DNA from: Apostichopus japonicus
Taxonomy: Eukaryota > Echinodermata > Holothuroidea > Aspidochirotida > Stichopodidae
Direction of reading: 5' to 3'
Assembly (NCBI RefSeq): GCF_037975245.1
Contig: NC_092580.1
Span: 27,739,501-27,803,500 of the forward strand
Length of the DNA: 64,000 bases
Both the position numbers and the translations under genes were made by a program. Below the pieces are notes generated by a model that searched no databases, was not told where the DNA came from, and saw only the letters and a list, made by a program, of their open reading frames with translations. Below are positions 53,103 through 64,000 of the stretch, piece after piece (positions within the stretch are counted from its first letter, which is position 1; each line of letters starts with the position of its first letter).

Positions 53103-53768
53103 TTGTTCACAGTATTTGTTTGTCCCTATCATGCGCATTTGCAATTTACTCCTGGTCCAGGAACCCGCACTCGTTATAGCGATCCTGCCTTTTCTCTCGC
53201 CGTATCTTGGAACGAACTCCCATTTTACGTTCGTGACTCTAACTCCCACTGTATTTTCAAAAGACAACTTAAAACATTTCTGTTTGATTACTAGCAAGGG
53301 CGTAGGAACCGGGGGGCTGGGGGCGCCAGCCCCCCCAATGAAAAATATTCGGGCGGAAGTATCATTCCGCCCCCCACTTCGCAAGTCAGAAAACCCCTTT
53401 TTCATTTCCAAATGAGAAAAAAATCTCATTTGGAGCACCAAATTGCATCTAAGGCCAGGTGAAAATGCAAAATTATTTACAAAATGGAGTGGGTGTTGAA
53501 GTGTGCTATATTGCACCAAATTGCATCTGAGGCCACCTGGAAATGCAAAAAAAAGACACCCCCTCCCCTTACACCCCTCCCCCCAGGCCGGCCATCAGTC
53601 TTCAGCCCCTCCCCCCCCCCCCACTCAAAAGTACCTTCCTACACCACTGATTACTAGTTTATGTCTTCCCCCTTGGTTTCCTCTGTCTCTTTCCTATACT
53701 TTGTAAAGCTCTTTGAAACGCTGTATTAAGCGCTATATAAATGTAATTTATTATTATTATTATTATTA
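53103..53768 (+). mobile_element. 5'-truncated LINE 3' end, interrupted by an hAT-type element
   Basis: 53103-53294 encodes RTRYSDPAFSLAVSWNELPF and FKRQLKTFLFDY, the last residues of a non-LTR reverse-transcriptase protein. After the insertion, 53658-53768 gives its 3' end with AAGCGCTATATAAATG and (ATT)n. It is a dead fragment. Confidence 0.8.
53295..53649. mobile_element. hAT-type miniature element, 355 bp, complete
   Basis: The ends are CAAGGGCGTAGGAACC and CTTCCTACACCACTG (imperfect inverted repeats). The 8-bp target duplication ATTACTAG is exact on both sides (53287-53294 and 53650-53657). It is inserted in a LINE 3' end. Confidence 0.9.
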
Positions 53769-55661
53769 GATGTTTTAACATGATTTAGACACCACACGTT
53801 AAGGCACGAAAGAACCAATAAAAACATTGCACCATGGAAAAGATTTGTTTTGACTGTATTTCTGCAATGTAAAAATGACAGTGATGACGTCATAACTATA
53901 ACCGAGTAATCGCAGTAGTCGGTAAAAGAGCTATGTGATTAATCGACTACAAAAGAAAGAGTCGACTATCAGCACAACTCTGTAGTACAATATCAAGATT
54001 TTTTTTCTCGAAAGCAAATCAGGTAACGGAATAGGTTGAACTAAAATAGAAAAATAATGATCCATTGGCTGTCAGAGCTGCGCCCATTCTCAACCCACCC
54101 GCCCCGCTTCCTTCCAATCCATCTGAACCCCAAGCTACGTACAGACCATGCACATAACCATCTCCTCATCAAGTAACCCCACCCCACCCACACCCCAGCG
54201 AAGAAAAGGAATCAACTTGATAACTAGTGAATTTTAAATAAAATATAATATTTCTTTTCTCTTCTTCTTTGACGTCATGATTTCATAATTTTATGCCTAT
54301 AGTATGTTTGTGTAAAAATGTTTTCCCATTTTGATACAACCACGAACGAACAAGTGCATTGATTGATCTTTATAGGATTAAGATTAGGTTGAAGAAAACT
54401 CCCTCTATTTTCAAATTAGTTTCCTCTCAGCTGCATGCTAAGCACAATGCCCATTGTTTGTAATTTCTGCCTTGTGTGACGTAATACGCGTCAAGCCAAT
54501 CAGGAATCGTTTTGCTTTAATTATATATTCACTGACTGAGTTACAATGTGGATGCATGCATGGGCAGTTAAAAACAAAAATCATATGTAATGGGAAACTC
54601 GACCTTGACCTGAATGAATGAATAGGCGTCGTTTATGAGAAAGTGCAACCAGTATAATCAAACGATCAGTTGCCGAAGAGATGAGAAGAAAATGTTTCAG
54701 TTCGATTGTCTCTTTCTAACCGTTTCACAATAAGTTGAGGGCGGCATACAACCTATAAAATTCATTGGAGAAGACAGAGAGAGGGAGGCTACAGGCACAG
54801 GGCCCATGTGATCAATTAGCCCCCCCCCCCATCCCCTTCCGGTCATGGAATGGAAGTTGCACGAGAAAAACTGTGAAGAAAAATATCGTATTCTTCTTAT
54901 CATAATATACTTGGAGGAGGGGAAGAAGAGTGCCTTTAGTTTACAGTTCGGTTTCGGTTCAATGGGCTTAAAAATTAAGGCTGTTTTAAATCACAAAGGC
55001 CATTGATATAATTTAATTAAACATAGTGAGTAAAATTACATTGCATCATAGTGTATCATTAAAATAAACGCCGAAGGATCGATTACTGACCTGTTAGCTA
55101 TAACATGAGCAAGAGGCTAATAAAAAACTGTGAAATATATATAACATATTCCACTCCCAATTTAAATTGTCCAGCGCTATCTTTTGATGAATAGCGCCAC
55201 TGATTTTGCCGCGAACTGTTTCAGAGCCATATATGACCCTGAACTGTTTTAGGCGCTGTAATAAGGTGTCGTACCACAATTAATTGAGCCATTGACTTAC
55301 ACACTAAATTTTTCACTTTCCACCTGAGCCCCTTAAAGTCTAGAAAGACGTTTTCAATTGGTACTTCCTTTACCCACCACACAATAGCCGATGGTTCGGC
55401 CTACAATTTCCTACACTTATCTACAATTTTCTGCAGCACCTGTTAATTTCCATATCCTCGTCGTTCATACTGTAGTGGTTGTGCTAGACTGAAGAGGAGC
55501 AAGTTAAGCAAATACTCAAACCCAACCCTTCCGACTGCTCCTTCGGATATTTTAACAGAGTATTTCTAAAATGCTTGAAAAAAAGTCACCTTCAATCATC
55601 GTTATGTAAATGAAAGGTCTACATGCGCATTATCCGTATGTTATGTTTAGTAACCTATCGC
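53769..55661. other. Intergenic, no gene seen
   Basis: AT-rich DNA with another GATGACGTCATAAC site near 53883 and a dispersed block near 55265-55320 (ATTGACTTACACACTAAATT) shared with 48585. Confidence 0.45.
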
Positions 55662-57625
55662 AACTTGACCGTTTACGCACCCCCCCCCCCAAAAAGTATG
55701 CATGTCATGCATGGAAATCATTGTTCAGGATATATAATACAAAGTTTCAATGGATCGCATTAACAAGGGTTTGTAAAACCTCGTGTGCCAGCGGAAATAT
55801 TGTACGCGGGCCTCACGCAGTACCCAAGCCTTACTTTGTCAACATGTTCCATATAGGCCTATAGCATATACAACATGAAGTGATGAAGACAAGCATACGA
55901 CAGATCCTTTTGAGTAAAAAACTTGACGAGAAGTTACAATAACATAGTTAATATGCGTGACATATTGTAATATAACGACTTGACCGTTTACGCAACCCCC
56001 CCCCTCGCCCTTCCCCCTCCCCAAGTATGCATGTTATGGTAGGGAAATCATTGTACAGGTATAATACAAAGGTTCATGGGATCGCATTAACAAGGGTTTG
56101 TAAAACCCCTTGTGTGCCAGCGGAAATATTGTACGCGGGCCTCATGCAGTACCCTGTCAACCTGTTCCATATAGGCCTATAGCCTATATACTATATGAAT
56201 GATGAAGACAAGCATACGACAGATCCCATGGGCGGGATTACGGGGGGGGGCAAGAGGGGGCATTTGCCCCCCCCCCACTTTTTCCCAAATCTTAGTTCAC
56301 TTTTTTGTCGTTTTTGCAGACAAATGTGCACAACCCTAATCGAAATTATTCCCCCACAACAGCTCTATCAAATAGGCCTATTTGTTTCGAATCTTAAGTC
56401 GAATTTGTGTTTAAGATCGTAACATGTAGCATGCAGAATAACTGGAGATGGAGCTAGCACATGGTTCGCAGCTGCAGGTTACGAATCCTGGAGCTAACAC
56501 ACTAGCGATTCAATTCTGCATGTGATGAATCCGCGGCATATGCTACAGTGCTAGCTTCAGGAATTGATTTTCAACTTTGCTGCTCTACTGAATGCGTTGA
56601 ATAACTAAATCCAGAGAAACGATTTACGAAAGCCAGATTTGCATATTGGTTATATCAATGATTAAATTCAATACACTGACACATGACACACCCCCCCCCC
56701 CGTGTCACTCAACAATATGCAATGGCATATGCCGATGTAATTTCTTTACTGCTCGAAATCACCCCTCCTCGGCTTCAGTGGCGACGGAACCGGTGGACTT
56801 GAGGGACTTATCCCCCATAAAAAAGTGGGGGCGGTAAAGGAATGCTCAGCCCCAATATTTGCCAAGTGCTCCAAGAAGTGGGGACCGCGGGGAGAATTTT
56901 GAAGTGGGTGCTGAACATATTCTTGATCGGTCCAGATGCACAATACACTAATAATTTTAGGGGGAAAGAACTGTCTAGATGCGATTTATTGTTACCAGAG
57001 GTGTCATTTTTGCTGATCTAGGATTTCCTTTTTGCTTAAATTTCGACGCGCCGCGCCAACTGATGGTGGCGCACCGCCTAAATAGTGACGTATAAGCTTC
57101 AGTTGTACATCACCATATAAGTTCTTCTATCCGCCCTCCCTAAATTTACACACGTTCATTAATTGTTTAGATGCAATTTAAAGCCTATATGGGTGTTAAT
57201 TTTACCGATCTAAGGGTACCTTTCATCGAAAATTTTGACGCTCCTTGCCAACCGATGATGGCGCTCCGCTTAGATAGTGACCATATGTTCTACTATCAAT
57301 CCTCTTCAAATTTTTAAACAATAATTAACTATCTAGATACAAATTGCAGACATGAGATCCATATTTCAAGGAGGGGTACATGCAGCTTAGAGCACTCGGG
57401 AAGTGCCGTTTCCGGCCATCTGGAGGGTTTGTAAAGCCAAAAAATTTCTTGTACGCTCCGCGCCAACCGATGGCGCTCCGCTTAGATAGTTTTGCTGACA
57501 GGTTTGCCCCCCCCACTTTCACAACTCAAATCCCGCCCCTGACAGATCCCTTTGAGAATAAAAAAAAATTGACGAGAAGTTTACAATAACATAGTTAATA
57601 TGCGTGACTATTTTAATATCCCTTT
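55662..57625. repeat. 315-bp tandem duplication, second copy split by a transposon
   Basis: Copy 1 is 55662-55976. Copy 2 is 55977-56226 continued at 57542-57625. Shared words include ACTTGACCGTTTACGCA, GCGGAAATATTGTACGCGGG and AACATAGTTAATATGCGTGA. Confidence 0.88.
56227..57541. mobile_element. hAT-type non-autonomous element, 1,315 bp, complete
   Basis: The ends are CATGGGCGGGATTACGG and CAAATCCCGCCCCTG. The target duplication ACAGATCC is exact (56219-56226 and 57542-57549). The undisturbed copy at 55900-55907 supplies the empty site. The interior has three diverged repeats of the type CGCCAACCGATG...GCTTAGATAGTG (near 57050, 57250 and 57460) and an inner element-like start at 56778 (CAGTGGCGACGGAACCGG). 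No transposase is seen. Confidence 0.88.
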
Positions 57626-59078
57626 GAACCTTTTTATCTGATATTGTTAATTCAAGTCTATACCCTTGAAATATGATGATATAGATCTTTTGCCATTCAT
57701 CTCTGAAAATATGATTTTTGTTCATTTGTTTCCATCACGTGATATGCAGACTCCTTTATGAACAGAGTATTGATCGCTTCATGTAATCAATTGGTCAAGG
57801 AAAAAAACAAAGGAGATATTTATTTGTTTTTGTGTTAGTTAATAACAATTTTGATAGCTCGGTACCTCATCTTTGACCAAGCAAGGCCATATAATTTCAG
57901 GAAAAAATTGATAATTTATACTGAAATCTATAAAATTACTGACCGGTAGATCTTTTCTGCCTATCTAATATAAGACGCGAAATGAATATGTACAGGTCAA
58001 TGGAGTCCTGTACATCTTTGAAAGGGTATATGACTTTTGTTATTTTTTGGTGCAATCATTAAGAGAGGAAAACTTATTGGAAATAGCTGATAATTGAGAG
58101 CCTGGTCGTGAAGATTCCGCGTCCTGGATATATATTGGGTAGGACCGATTTTGTTTATTATTATTATTTATTTATTTAAAACAAAATGTTTGTCCAATTG
58201 GGTTGGATGAATATTTCATAAAAAATATATTTCCGTCTTGAGAGAAAACTGTTTTCGGCTCCAAGGAAGGTAATTAAACTGGACTGCTTTTGTTTTGTAC
58301 ACGATCAATGACAAAAACGATACATTTTCTTGAATTTCTGTAAAACCGTTGTATGTAAATAAGACATGAATTTGAAAGTGACTTCATCATTTGCTGGTGT
58401 TACTCACTTTTCTTGCCGGACGCATTTTTAAATATACACCAAATGTTAAGATCTAATGTCTTCACAATTCAATTCTCTTTGTAGTATTTGTTAACAGTAG
58501 CAGAAGTAGATATTTTCATCGTGGAATGCAAGGAGCTGTTGGGCGAAGGGGGAGGGGGTTGTATCAAAATGATCACCCCCACCCGCTCTCCTCCTGGTAT
58601 TTCAGCCATTGGGAATTCGTAAGAGTGTCCCCTTCATTCTCTCTATGCAGAGTACTTTGATAATAAAGGAAATGAAACAAAAACCAATATCTAAAGTTTA
58701 AACAAACAAAAACAAACTTAACAAGTCAAATATCATTTTGATATTTATACGTCTTCAAGTTTGAAAGACAAAATGGAAGCCGTATGAATATCAAAACGTG
58801 GCCAAATGATGATCTTTCTTGTTTTGTGATAAAAAGATATAGAGCTGGACAAAAGTGGATCTCTTTGAAATGCATCACATCGAAACTGTTTGGTTTTCGT
58901 GAATTACCTATTTCGTATTTCCTTTAAAGAAAAATCTATAATTTTTGTTCTATGTTATCTTTACTTAATTTATTTTTATTTTTAAATATGTTTGACAGGT
59001 TTATGTATCTCGTATGGTGGTAAGGTTTGATGTCAATCTAATCATCTTTCTGCTATCAACGAAGTACAAACCCTAGTC
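57626..59078. other. Intergenic region upstream of lectin-type gene B
   Basis: AT-rich. No gene or clear repeat is seen; it presumably holds the promoter of the gene that starts at 59079. Confidence 0.4.
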
Positions 59079-59142
59079 ATGGTTAATGCTGCACCAATGC
59101 TACTCCACGTAGCTTATCTTATGGCCGTTATCCTTACGAATG
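59079..59142 (+). CDS. Gene B exon 1 (signal peptide)
   Basis: ATG, hydrophobic core, donor AATG|GTACGT. The microsatellite starts 18 bp after the exon. Confidence 0.7.
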
Positions 59143-59157
59143 GTACGTTTATTTCTT

Positions 59158-59225
<68 letters not shown>

Positions 59226-62200
59226 ATCTGTTATCTTGTTTGCTATTATTATTCAATTAACACATTATCGATAGCTTGTATTTCGACGGTGTGAAAACGA
59301 TAGAGCACGACCCAAATGTGGGTCACGAACGATTTTCGGTGAGTCACAGTACTTTTTCCAGACGTTGGAAAATTTGACCTACAGTTTTCGTAACTTACCG
59401 GCGAAGAACGATTAGGTTAATTTTTTATCATGAAGTCCTTATTCCAAGGTAAATTTTGCAATCATGCTGAGACTTGATTCTGATGCGGGAGGGCTTGTAG
59501 GGGTGGGGGTGGGGTTTGGGTTTAACCCTATCATGGAAGATAATGGGTGGTGGGCCTAGTTTGTGGACCACTGTTTGATATCATTGGGATATAACCAGGT
59601 TCCACATTCCCCGTATTTTCCTTATGACCCAGGCTCTACAAAATAAAAAACAAAACAAAAACAGATGTTTGGGGCAATTTTCAGAAAGCTCAGCAACAAA
59701 ATGTGTCTGGCTGTAAATGTAGGGAACACCATCTTAATCAATATGTTAAGGGAAATGTCAGTATGTTACAAGCTAACATCAGCGTTCAAATATTAATATC
59801 TCTATATTTATGTTCCAATATCCGTATGTCAACATCAACATCAACAAGTTACAATTCAACGTCAACATGTTGACAATAATGAAAACAAAGTTTTATTCAA
59901 CCTGAGAACCGCTTGAATTGTGGTTTGACTCTATCCGCGTTCATGGGCGGTGCCATTTTGTTATTATTAGAAATATTATTTTTCTTTCTGTTTTTTTATA
60001 AATAATTGAAATATTATTAAGATTCTATTTCAATTCATTTGTTACTAATAATCTTGTTCAAAATTATCGGACAACTTCTGATGCATTTTTCATAACGGCA
60101 TGAAATTACGGCAAATATGCCCCGATCCTCGCTTCCTCCGCCCGTTCAGATGACTATTTCGCCATTGTTCGCTATATTATTGATTACTGATAGTATTGAC
60201 TTTCAGTTACAGCATTCGGAGGTATATTAGCGGATGTCTGTAACCTCTCCGACACCCATAAAGGGACCTTTCGATGTACTACTACTTATGATGCAAGTGC
60301 CGGCTACAATCAGATGACTACAGATAATTCACCGCACTCTACCATGGGAACAACGAACCAGGTTAACACTCTTCTTTACACAAGAGGTAAGATATTTTAC
60401 TGGGGAGGGTATAGGTGGGATGGGAGTAAAGTTTGGGTCTTTTTTCTTCAAATACAAGTCTACTGCATGCATTTTAGGCCTGTATGATAAACACTGCAGG
60501 AGGCTATTAAGCCTGTGGTAAGTATATAATAATCTTGCACTGTAATGAAAACAGCAACAATGGACTGGAGATCCGCAATGTACCCCCCCCCCCCAGCACC
60601 ACCAACCCCCTCCGACCTCACCGCTTCGCCCTGCTCCATTACATAAGCACGTGGAAGGTACATTACAGTTTCAGTATACAGGTAGCCTAGGTAGGTACAT
60701 GTGAACTATAGAATGTTTCAAGTTCACACTGAGATTTCTAAAAACTATCATTTCTGAAGTAGGCTAATAATGATGATAAAGCCTTTGTCGTGCTCAGGCG
60801 CGTAGCCAGGAATTTGCCAAGGGAGGGGCGAAAATGTAGGCAAAAGTATCAGAGCCGTATAGATACGAAAGGGCGTAGGAACCGGGGGGGGGGGGCTGGG
60901 GGGCGCCAGCCCCCAGTGAAAAATGTGGAGGGGCGGAAGTATCATTCCGCCCCCCCCCCCGCTTCGCAAGTCAGAAAACCCCTTTTTCATTTCCGAATGA
61001 GAAAAAAAACTCATTTGGAGCACCAAATTGCATCTAAGGCCAGGTGAAAATACAAAATTAAGTGTACAAAATGGAGTGGGTGTTGAAGTGTGCTATATTG
61101 CACCAAATTGCATCTGAGGCCACCTGGAAATGCAAAAAATTCCAAAGGGGAGGGGGACACCCCCTCCCCTTAGACCCCTCCCCCAGGCCGGCCATAAGTC
61201 TTCAGCCCCCCCACTCAAAAGTACTTACCTACGCCACTGTAGATACGGCATTGCAAACTATCTAGTAGCGCCACCATGATTGGCGCGAAGCGTACAAGAA
61301 AATTTTGGCTGAAAATGCCACCCCAGATTGCTGGAAATGGCACTTCCCAGGCCTTGTAAGTTGCATCTTAGCATTTTCTCTCTTGAAATATGCTCAAGGG
61401 GGGTGGCTGCCCCCTTCCCCCCCCCCCTTGGCTACGCGCCTGGTCATGCTATTTGAAAAGGGAAGGGAGAGCAATGAACAACCAGCAAACGATATCTCCA
61501 AAGTTTGTGAACAGTTGTTACATTAACGTTCCCGCTTTCTTTGAGATATGACAATATAAGGGAGTTCTTCATCATCTTCTTGCACATTTTCCCGCCATTA
61601 TACAGACACGGAAGTTGTGACGTCAGAGAGTGCGAATACAAACGCATATATAGACTTAACGCCAACCAAACAAACTAGAGCTATAATGTCTGATGCTGAA
61701 CCTACATACACAACCCGTGATAATGCAATAGGTATGTTGGCCAAAACAAATAAATAAATGAAAGGTCACTGGAATTTGAGATGCCATTCTGATTGTCTTA
61801 AACAGGTTTTACTTTCTCATTACACCATTTTCTTTATCCTGTTTGCATTCTTGTATTATCAAATAAAATAATTGTTTTTTTCTCCCATGAATCTACTTTA
61901 ATGAGACAAAAATTCATCCTTCCTCCGAAGAACCAACGTCGAGCACGTTGATTACGTCAGAGATATTGATGACGTCAGACCGATCGATGACGTCACGCCA
62001 TTTTTTTTTAAATGTTGTAATATAAATTTATATATATTACAAACAACTTACAGGGCAAGAAACTCCAAAGAGAGTGCAATTTTAAGCAACAATTTGGAGT
62101 AACGTTGATATCTAAGTTCAAGACCAAACTGAGTCCTGGTACGCAACAGTTTAACGTTTGTCTATTTTCACTTGTTTTACCCGTTTTCACTCGTGCTCAT

Positions 62201-62660
62201 AATTATGTCCTGGTTTATTTAATTACTTAATATAGTAATTGCTTATAAAAGGAAATATATATTTCTTTATTAGGAATAATTTCAACGTCAGAAGGGATCT
62301 CTATGACATCGGAAGGGACACATATGACGTCGGAAGGGACATATGAGACGTCGGAAGGGACATCTATGACATCGGAGGGGACATCTATGACGTCAGAAGG
62401 GACACATATGACGTCGGAAGGGACATATGTGACGTCGGAAGGGACATATATGACATCGGAGGGGACATCTATGACGTCAGAAGCCTGGACACATATGATG
62501 TCGGAAGGGACATATGTGACGTCAGAAGGGACACATATGACGTCGGAAGGGACATATGTGACGTCGGAAGGGACATCTATGACGTCAGAAGGGACATATA
62601 TGACGTCAGACCACGTAGTAACAGACAGTATATCGCCAACTGCCGATCCCAGTACAACAG
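59079..62660 (+). CDS. Lectin-type gene B: secreted protein with heptad-repeat stalk (3' partial)
   Basis: Four exons join in phase 1: 59079-59142, 60207-60386, 61606-61731 and 62274-62660. They give 252 residues, with an open donor (ACAG|GTATTA) leading beyond the window. Residues 1-21 are a signal peptide (MVNAAPMLLHVAYLMAVILT). Residues 22-81 hold DVCNLSDTHKGTFRCTTTYD, resembling the GTFKCT exon of lectin gene A. Residues 82-123 are Thr/Ser-rich. Residues 124-252 are about 16 heptads of the type MTSEGTH/MTSEGTY/VTSEGTS. The same exon order, phases and GTFxCT core argue for common origin with gene A by tandem duplication. C-type lectin exons are expected further right but are not in the window, so the lectin name is an inference. 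Confidence 0.72.
59160..59221. repeat. TA microsatellite at the start of intron 1
   Basis: About 31 uninterrupted TA units, 18 bp from a splice donor. Confidence 0.93.
60207..60386 (+). CDS. Gene B exon 2 (GTFRCT segment)
   Basis: Acceptor ACTTTCAG and donor AGAG|GTAAGA. It encodes VTAFGGILADVCNLSD, HKGTFRCTTTYDASAGYNQ and a Thr/Asn-rich tail. Confidence 0.75.
60795..61442. mobile_element. Outer hAT-type miniature element, itself split by another element
   Basis: The ends are CAGGCGCGTAGCCAGG and CTTGGCTACGCGCCTG. The flanks are GTCGTGCT / GTCATGCT (7 of 8). It is the same family as 50678-50975, in opposite orientation. It lies in intron 2 of gene B. Confidence 0.86.
60868..61239. mobile_element. 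Nested hAT-type miniature element, 372 bp
   Basis: Same family as 53295-53649: AAAGGGCGTAGGAACC at the left, CCTACGCCACTG at the right. The exact 8-bp duplication TAGATACG (60860-60867 and 61240-61247) lies inside the outer element. Confidence 0.9.
61606..61731 (+). CDS. Gene B exon 3 (Thr/Ser segment)
   Basis: Acceptor TTATACAG and donor ATAG|GTATGT. It encodes TEVVTSESANTNAYIDLTPT and then SDAEPTYTTRDNAI. Confidence 0.7.
61931..61998 (+). pseudogene. Decayed stalk exon copy in intron 3 of gene B
   Basis: In one frame it reads PTSSTLITSEILMTSDRSMT, clearly of the MTSEGT type, with GACGTCAG words like the exon at 62274, but no GT donor follows. It is probably a broken copy of the repeat exon. 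Confidence 0.45.
62274..62660 (+). CDS. Gene B exon 4 (heptad-repeat stalk)
   Basis: Acceptor TTTATTAG and donor ACAG|GTATTA. About 16 tandem 21-bp units (ATGACGTCGGAAGGGACAYAT type) encode seven-residue repeats rich in Thr, Ser, Glu and Gly. One unit has an inserted codon (SEAWTH). It is likely an extended, glycosylated stalk. Confidence 0.85.
62289..62612 (+). repeat. 21-bp coding minisatellite
   Basis: Units keep frame and differ mainly at the seventh residue (H/Y/S) and first residue (M/V/E). Several contain the palindrome GACGTC. Confidence 0.9.
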
Positions 62661-64000
62661 GTATTACCGTACACCACTGCAGTAACTAAACTTCGTCCCA
62701 AAGCGTCTGCTTTTAGATCTCGTGGACATTATACCTGTTCGACTTAAAAGTTCAACTTTCATGGTTATAAATATATTTTCAGATCTATAAGTAGATTAAT
62801 TTTTTTAATTTTTTAAAATTGAAATGATAAGTTGATATTACAGCAATAATAGCCAGTCACCTTGGTTCATATTTATGCAGAATTCGATCTTCGATACAAG
62901 GGCGGCGGAACCGGGGGGGGGGGGTCACAGGGGGCACGTGCCCCCCCCCCCACTTTTCCTCAGGTTAAAAATGTGCCATTTTTCTACATAAAAATTGAGG
63001 TGTCTCAAGTTAGCAAGAGGCCAGGGAACCAGAATGAACACTCGGGAAGGGCCGTTTCCGGCCATCTGAGGGGTTTGTAAAACCCAAAATTTTCTTGTAC
63101 GCTCCGCGCCAACCGATGGTGGCGCTCCGCTCAGATAGTCGTGCATACAACTTTGCAAATCCTGGCTACGCCCCTGACTTTTAATGAATTTCTGTGGGTC
63201 AAACTCAAAGCTATTTTGAATGGAAAATTTTTTGTTGAGATATTAACAAAAAATAAACTCTAATTCGGAAAATTCCTACATTAGCAACTAGCATGATTTC
63301 ACCTCATTTTGTCTCAATAGAAAATTTGTTCCTTGTTTCCCAATTTGCACATTGGATATTGCACTGCTAGTATGCATATTGTTTTGAGGGGGGGGGGGGG
63401 GCGTTGATGGAGTGATGTGTATACGCAAATAAGATAATACAATAAGAGTCATAAAGGGTACTAAATATAAGGCTGCATCAGTCCAATCGAATTTCTGCAA
63501 AGTGCCCTTTGATGTCGGTGCCCCCCCCCCCAGATTAAAAGTGCTTCCGCCGCCCTTGCTTCTATACCATCTTCTATGAGAGAAATTCACATTCGACATT
63601 TCAATCAATTTGAAACTAGAGGTTTGAAACTTTCAATCCGTGGAACTTTACGAGAATGTGTGACTTATCTAAACTCCAGTTTTGCATTTCTCGTCACTTA
63701 TCGATTAGTGATCGGTTGAAAATATTATCTTTACAGTCAGACCCGTTAATAAACATTATTGGATGTTACCATACATGAGGAACATGCTATACATTTTGTA
63801 TGGTAATGTAACGTCCTGGACAATTTAAGAAAAATCACCTAAGAAATAGACATGACATAAGAACATCCACACAAGTTAACCCATTTTTTCGAAGTGTTCA
63901 TTCAAATTCATTTAGATATTTTAATGTTGACAAGATTAAAACATGTTCTAAAATAGAAATGGTTGATTAAAATATATCACATTATTTTAGGCTATCATGT
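62661..64000 (+). other. Gene B downstream intron with a transposon
   Basis: No further exon was recognised before the window edge. It includes the element at 62897-63558. Confidence 0.4.
62897..63558. mobile_element. hAT-type element, 662 bp, with perfect 14-bp ends
   Basis: Both ends carry CAAGGGCGGCGGAA as inverted repeats. The flanks are CTTCGATA and CTTCTATA (7 of 8). The interior has a second end-like sequence near 63161-63175 (CCTGGCTACGCCCCTG), so it may be composite. Confidence 0.8.

Noticed and set aside
60748-61265. Open frames rich in Pro/Gly over 60.7-61.3 kb and 53.1-53.6 kb
   Set aside because: They are translations of hAT-type miniature elements.
61931-61998. Functional coding exon in intron 3 of gene B
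   Set aside because: The frame resembles the stalk repeat but there is no GT donor, so it is recorded as a decayed copy.

Overview
The window looks like nuclear DNA of an invertebrate deuterostome, most likely an echinoderm and possibly a sea cucumber. This is inferred from the look of the sequence, not from a database match. Genes are split into short exons with canonical GT/AG introns, the DNA is AT-rich, and microsatellites, long G or C runs and small hAT-type DNA transposons are abundant. The recurrent palindrome TAGGCCTA also fits. There are no bacterial operons, CRISPR arrays or recognisable rRNA/tRNA genes.

Layout. (1) 1-8792, minus strand: the first seven coding exons of a gene whose 3' end lies outside the window. 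Exon phases join without a break. The protein has a small N-terminal beta-grasp-like region, an acidic/Ser linker, a basic helix and a second ubiquitin-like or PB1-like region. It resembles the N-terminal part of G2E3-like/HECT-type proteins, but no catalytic domain is visible. (2) 8920-9725: a 105-bp tandem satellite of about eight hairpin-rich copies, starting about 130 bp upstream of that gene's ATG. (3) 9.7-38.8 kb: about 29 kb with no convincing gene, holding microsatellites, a GT-rich minisatellite (30.84-31.6 kb), a small inverted-repeat element (27.3 kb) and short perfect palindromes. (4) 38.86-40.56 kb, minus strand: a two-exon secreted Ser/Thr-rich, mucin-like protein. (5) 42.5-50.05 kb, plus strand: a complete seven-exon secreted protein with a signal peptide, a short Cys-bearing segment, three tandemly duplicated stalk exons and two C-type lectin domains. 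(6) 50.05-59.0 kb: a repeat-rich spacer with TGACGTCA-rich repeats, LINE 3' ends, nested hAT-type miniature elements and a 315-bp tandem duplication carrying a 1.3-kb transposon in only one copy. (7) 59.08 kb to beyond 62.66 kb, plus strand: the first four exons of a second gene of the same design, with signal peptide, a GTFxCT segment and a heptad-repeat Ser/Thr stalk. Any lectin domains would lie beyond the right edge.

Together 38.8-64 kb looks like a cluster of secreted, stalk-bearing extracellular proteins. All coding exons of the two lectin-type genes join in phase 1, so stalk exons can be duplicated or lost without a frameshift. The clearest novelty candidates are this cluster, its expanding stalk modules, and the transposon insertions whose target duplications and empty sites can be read directly.
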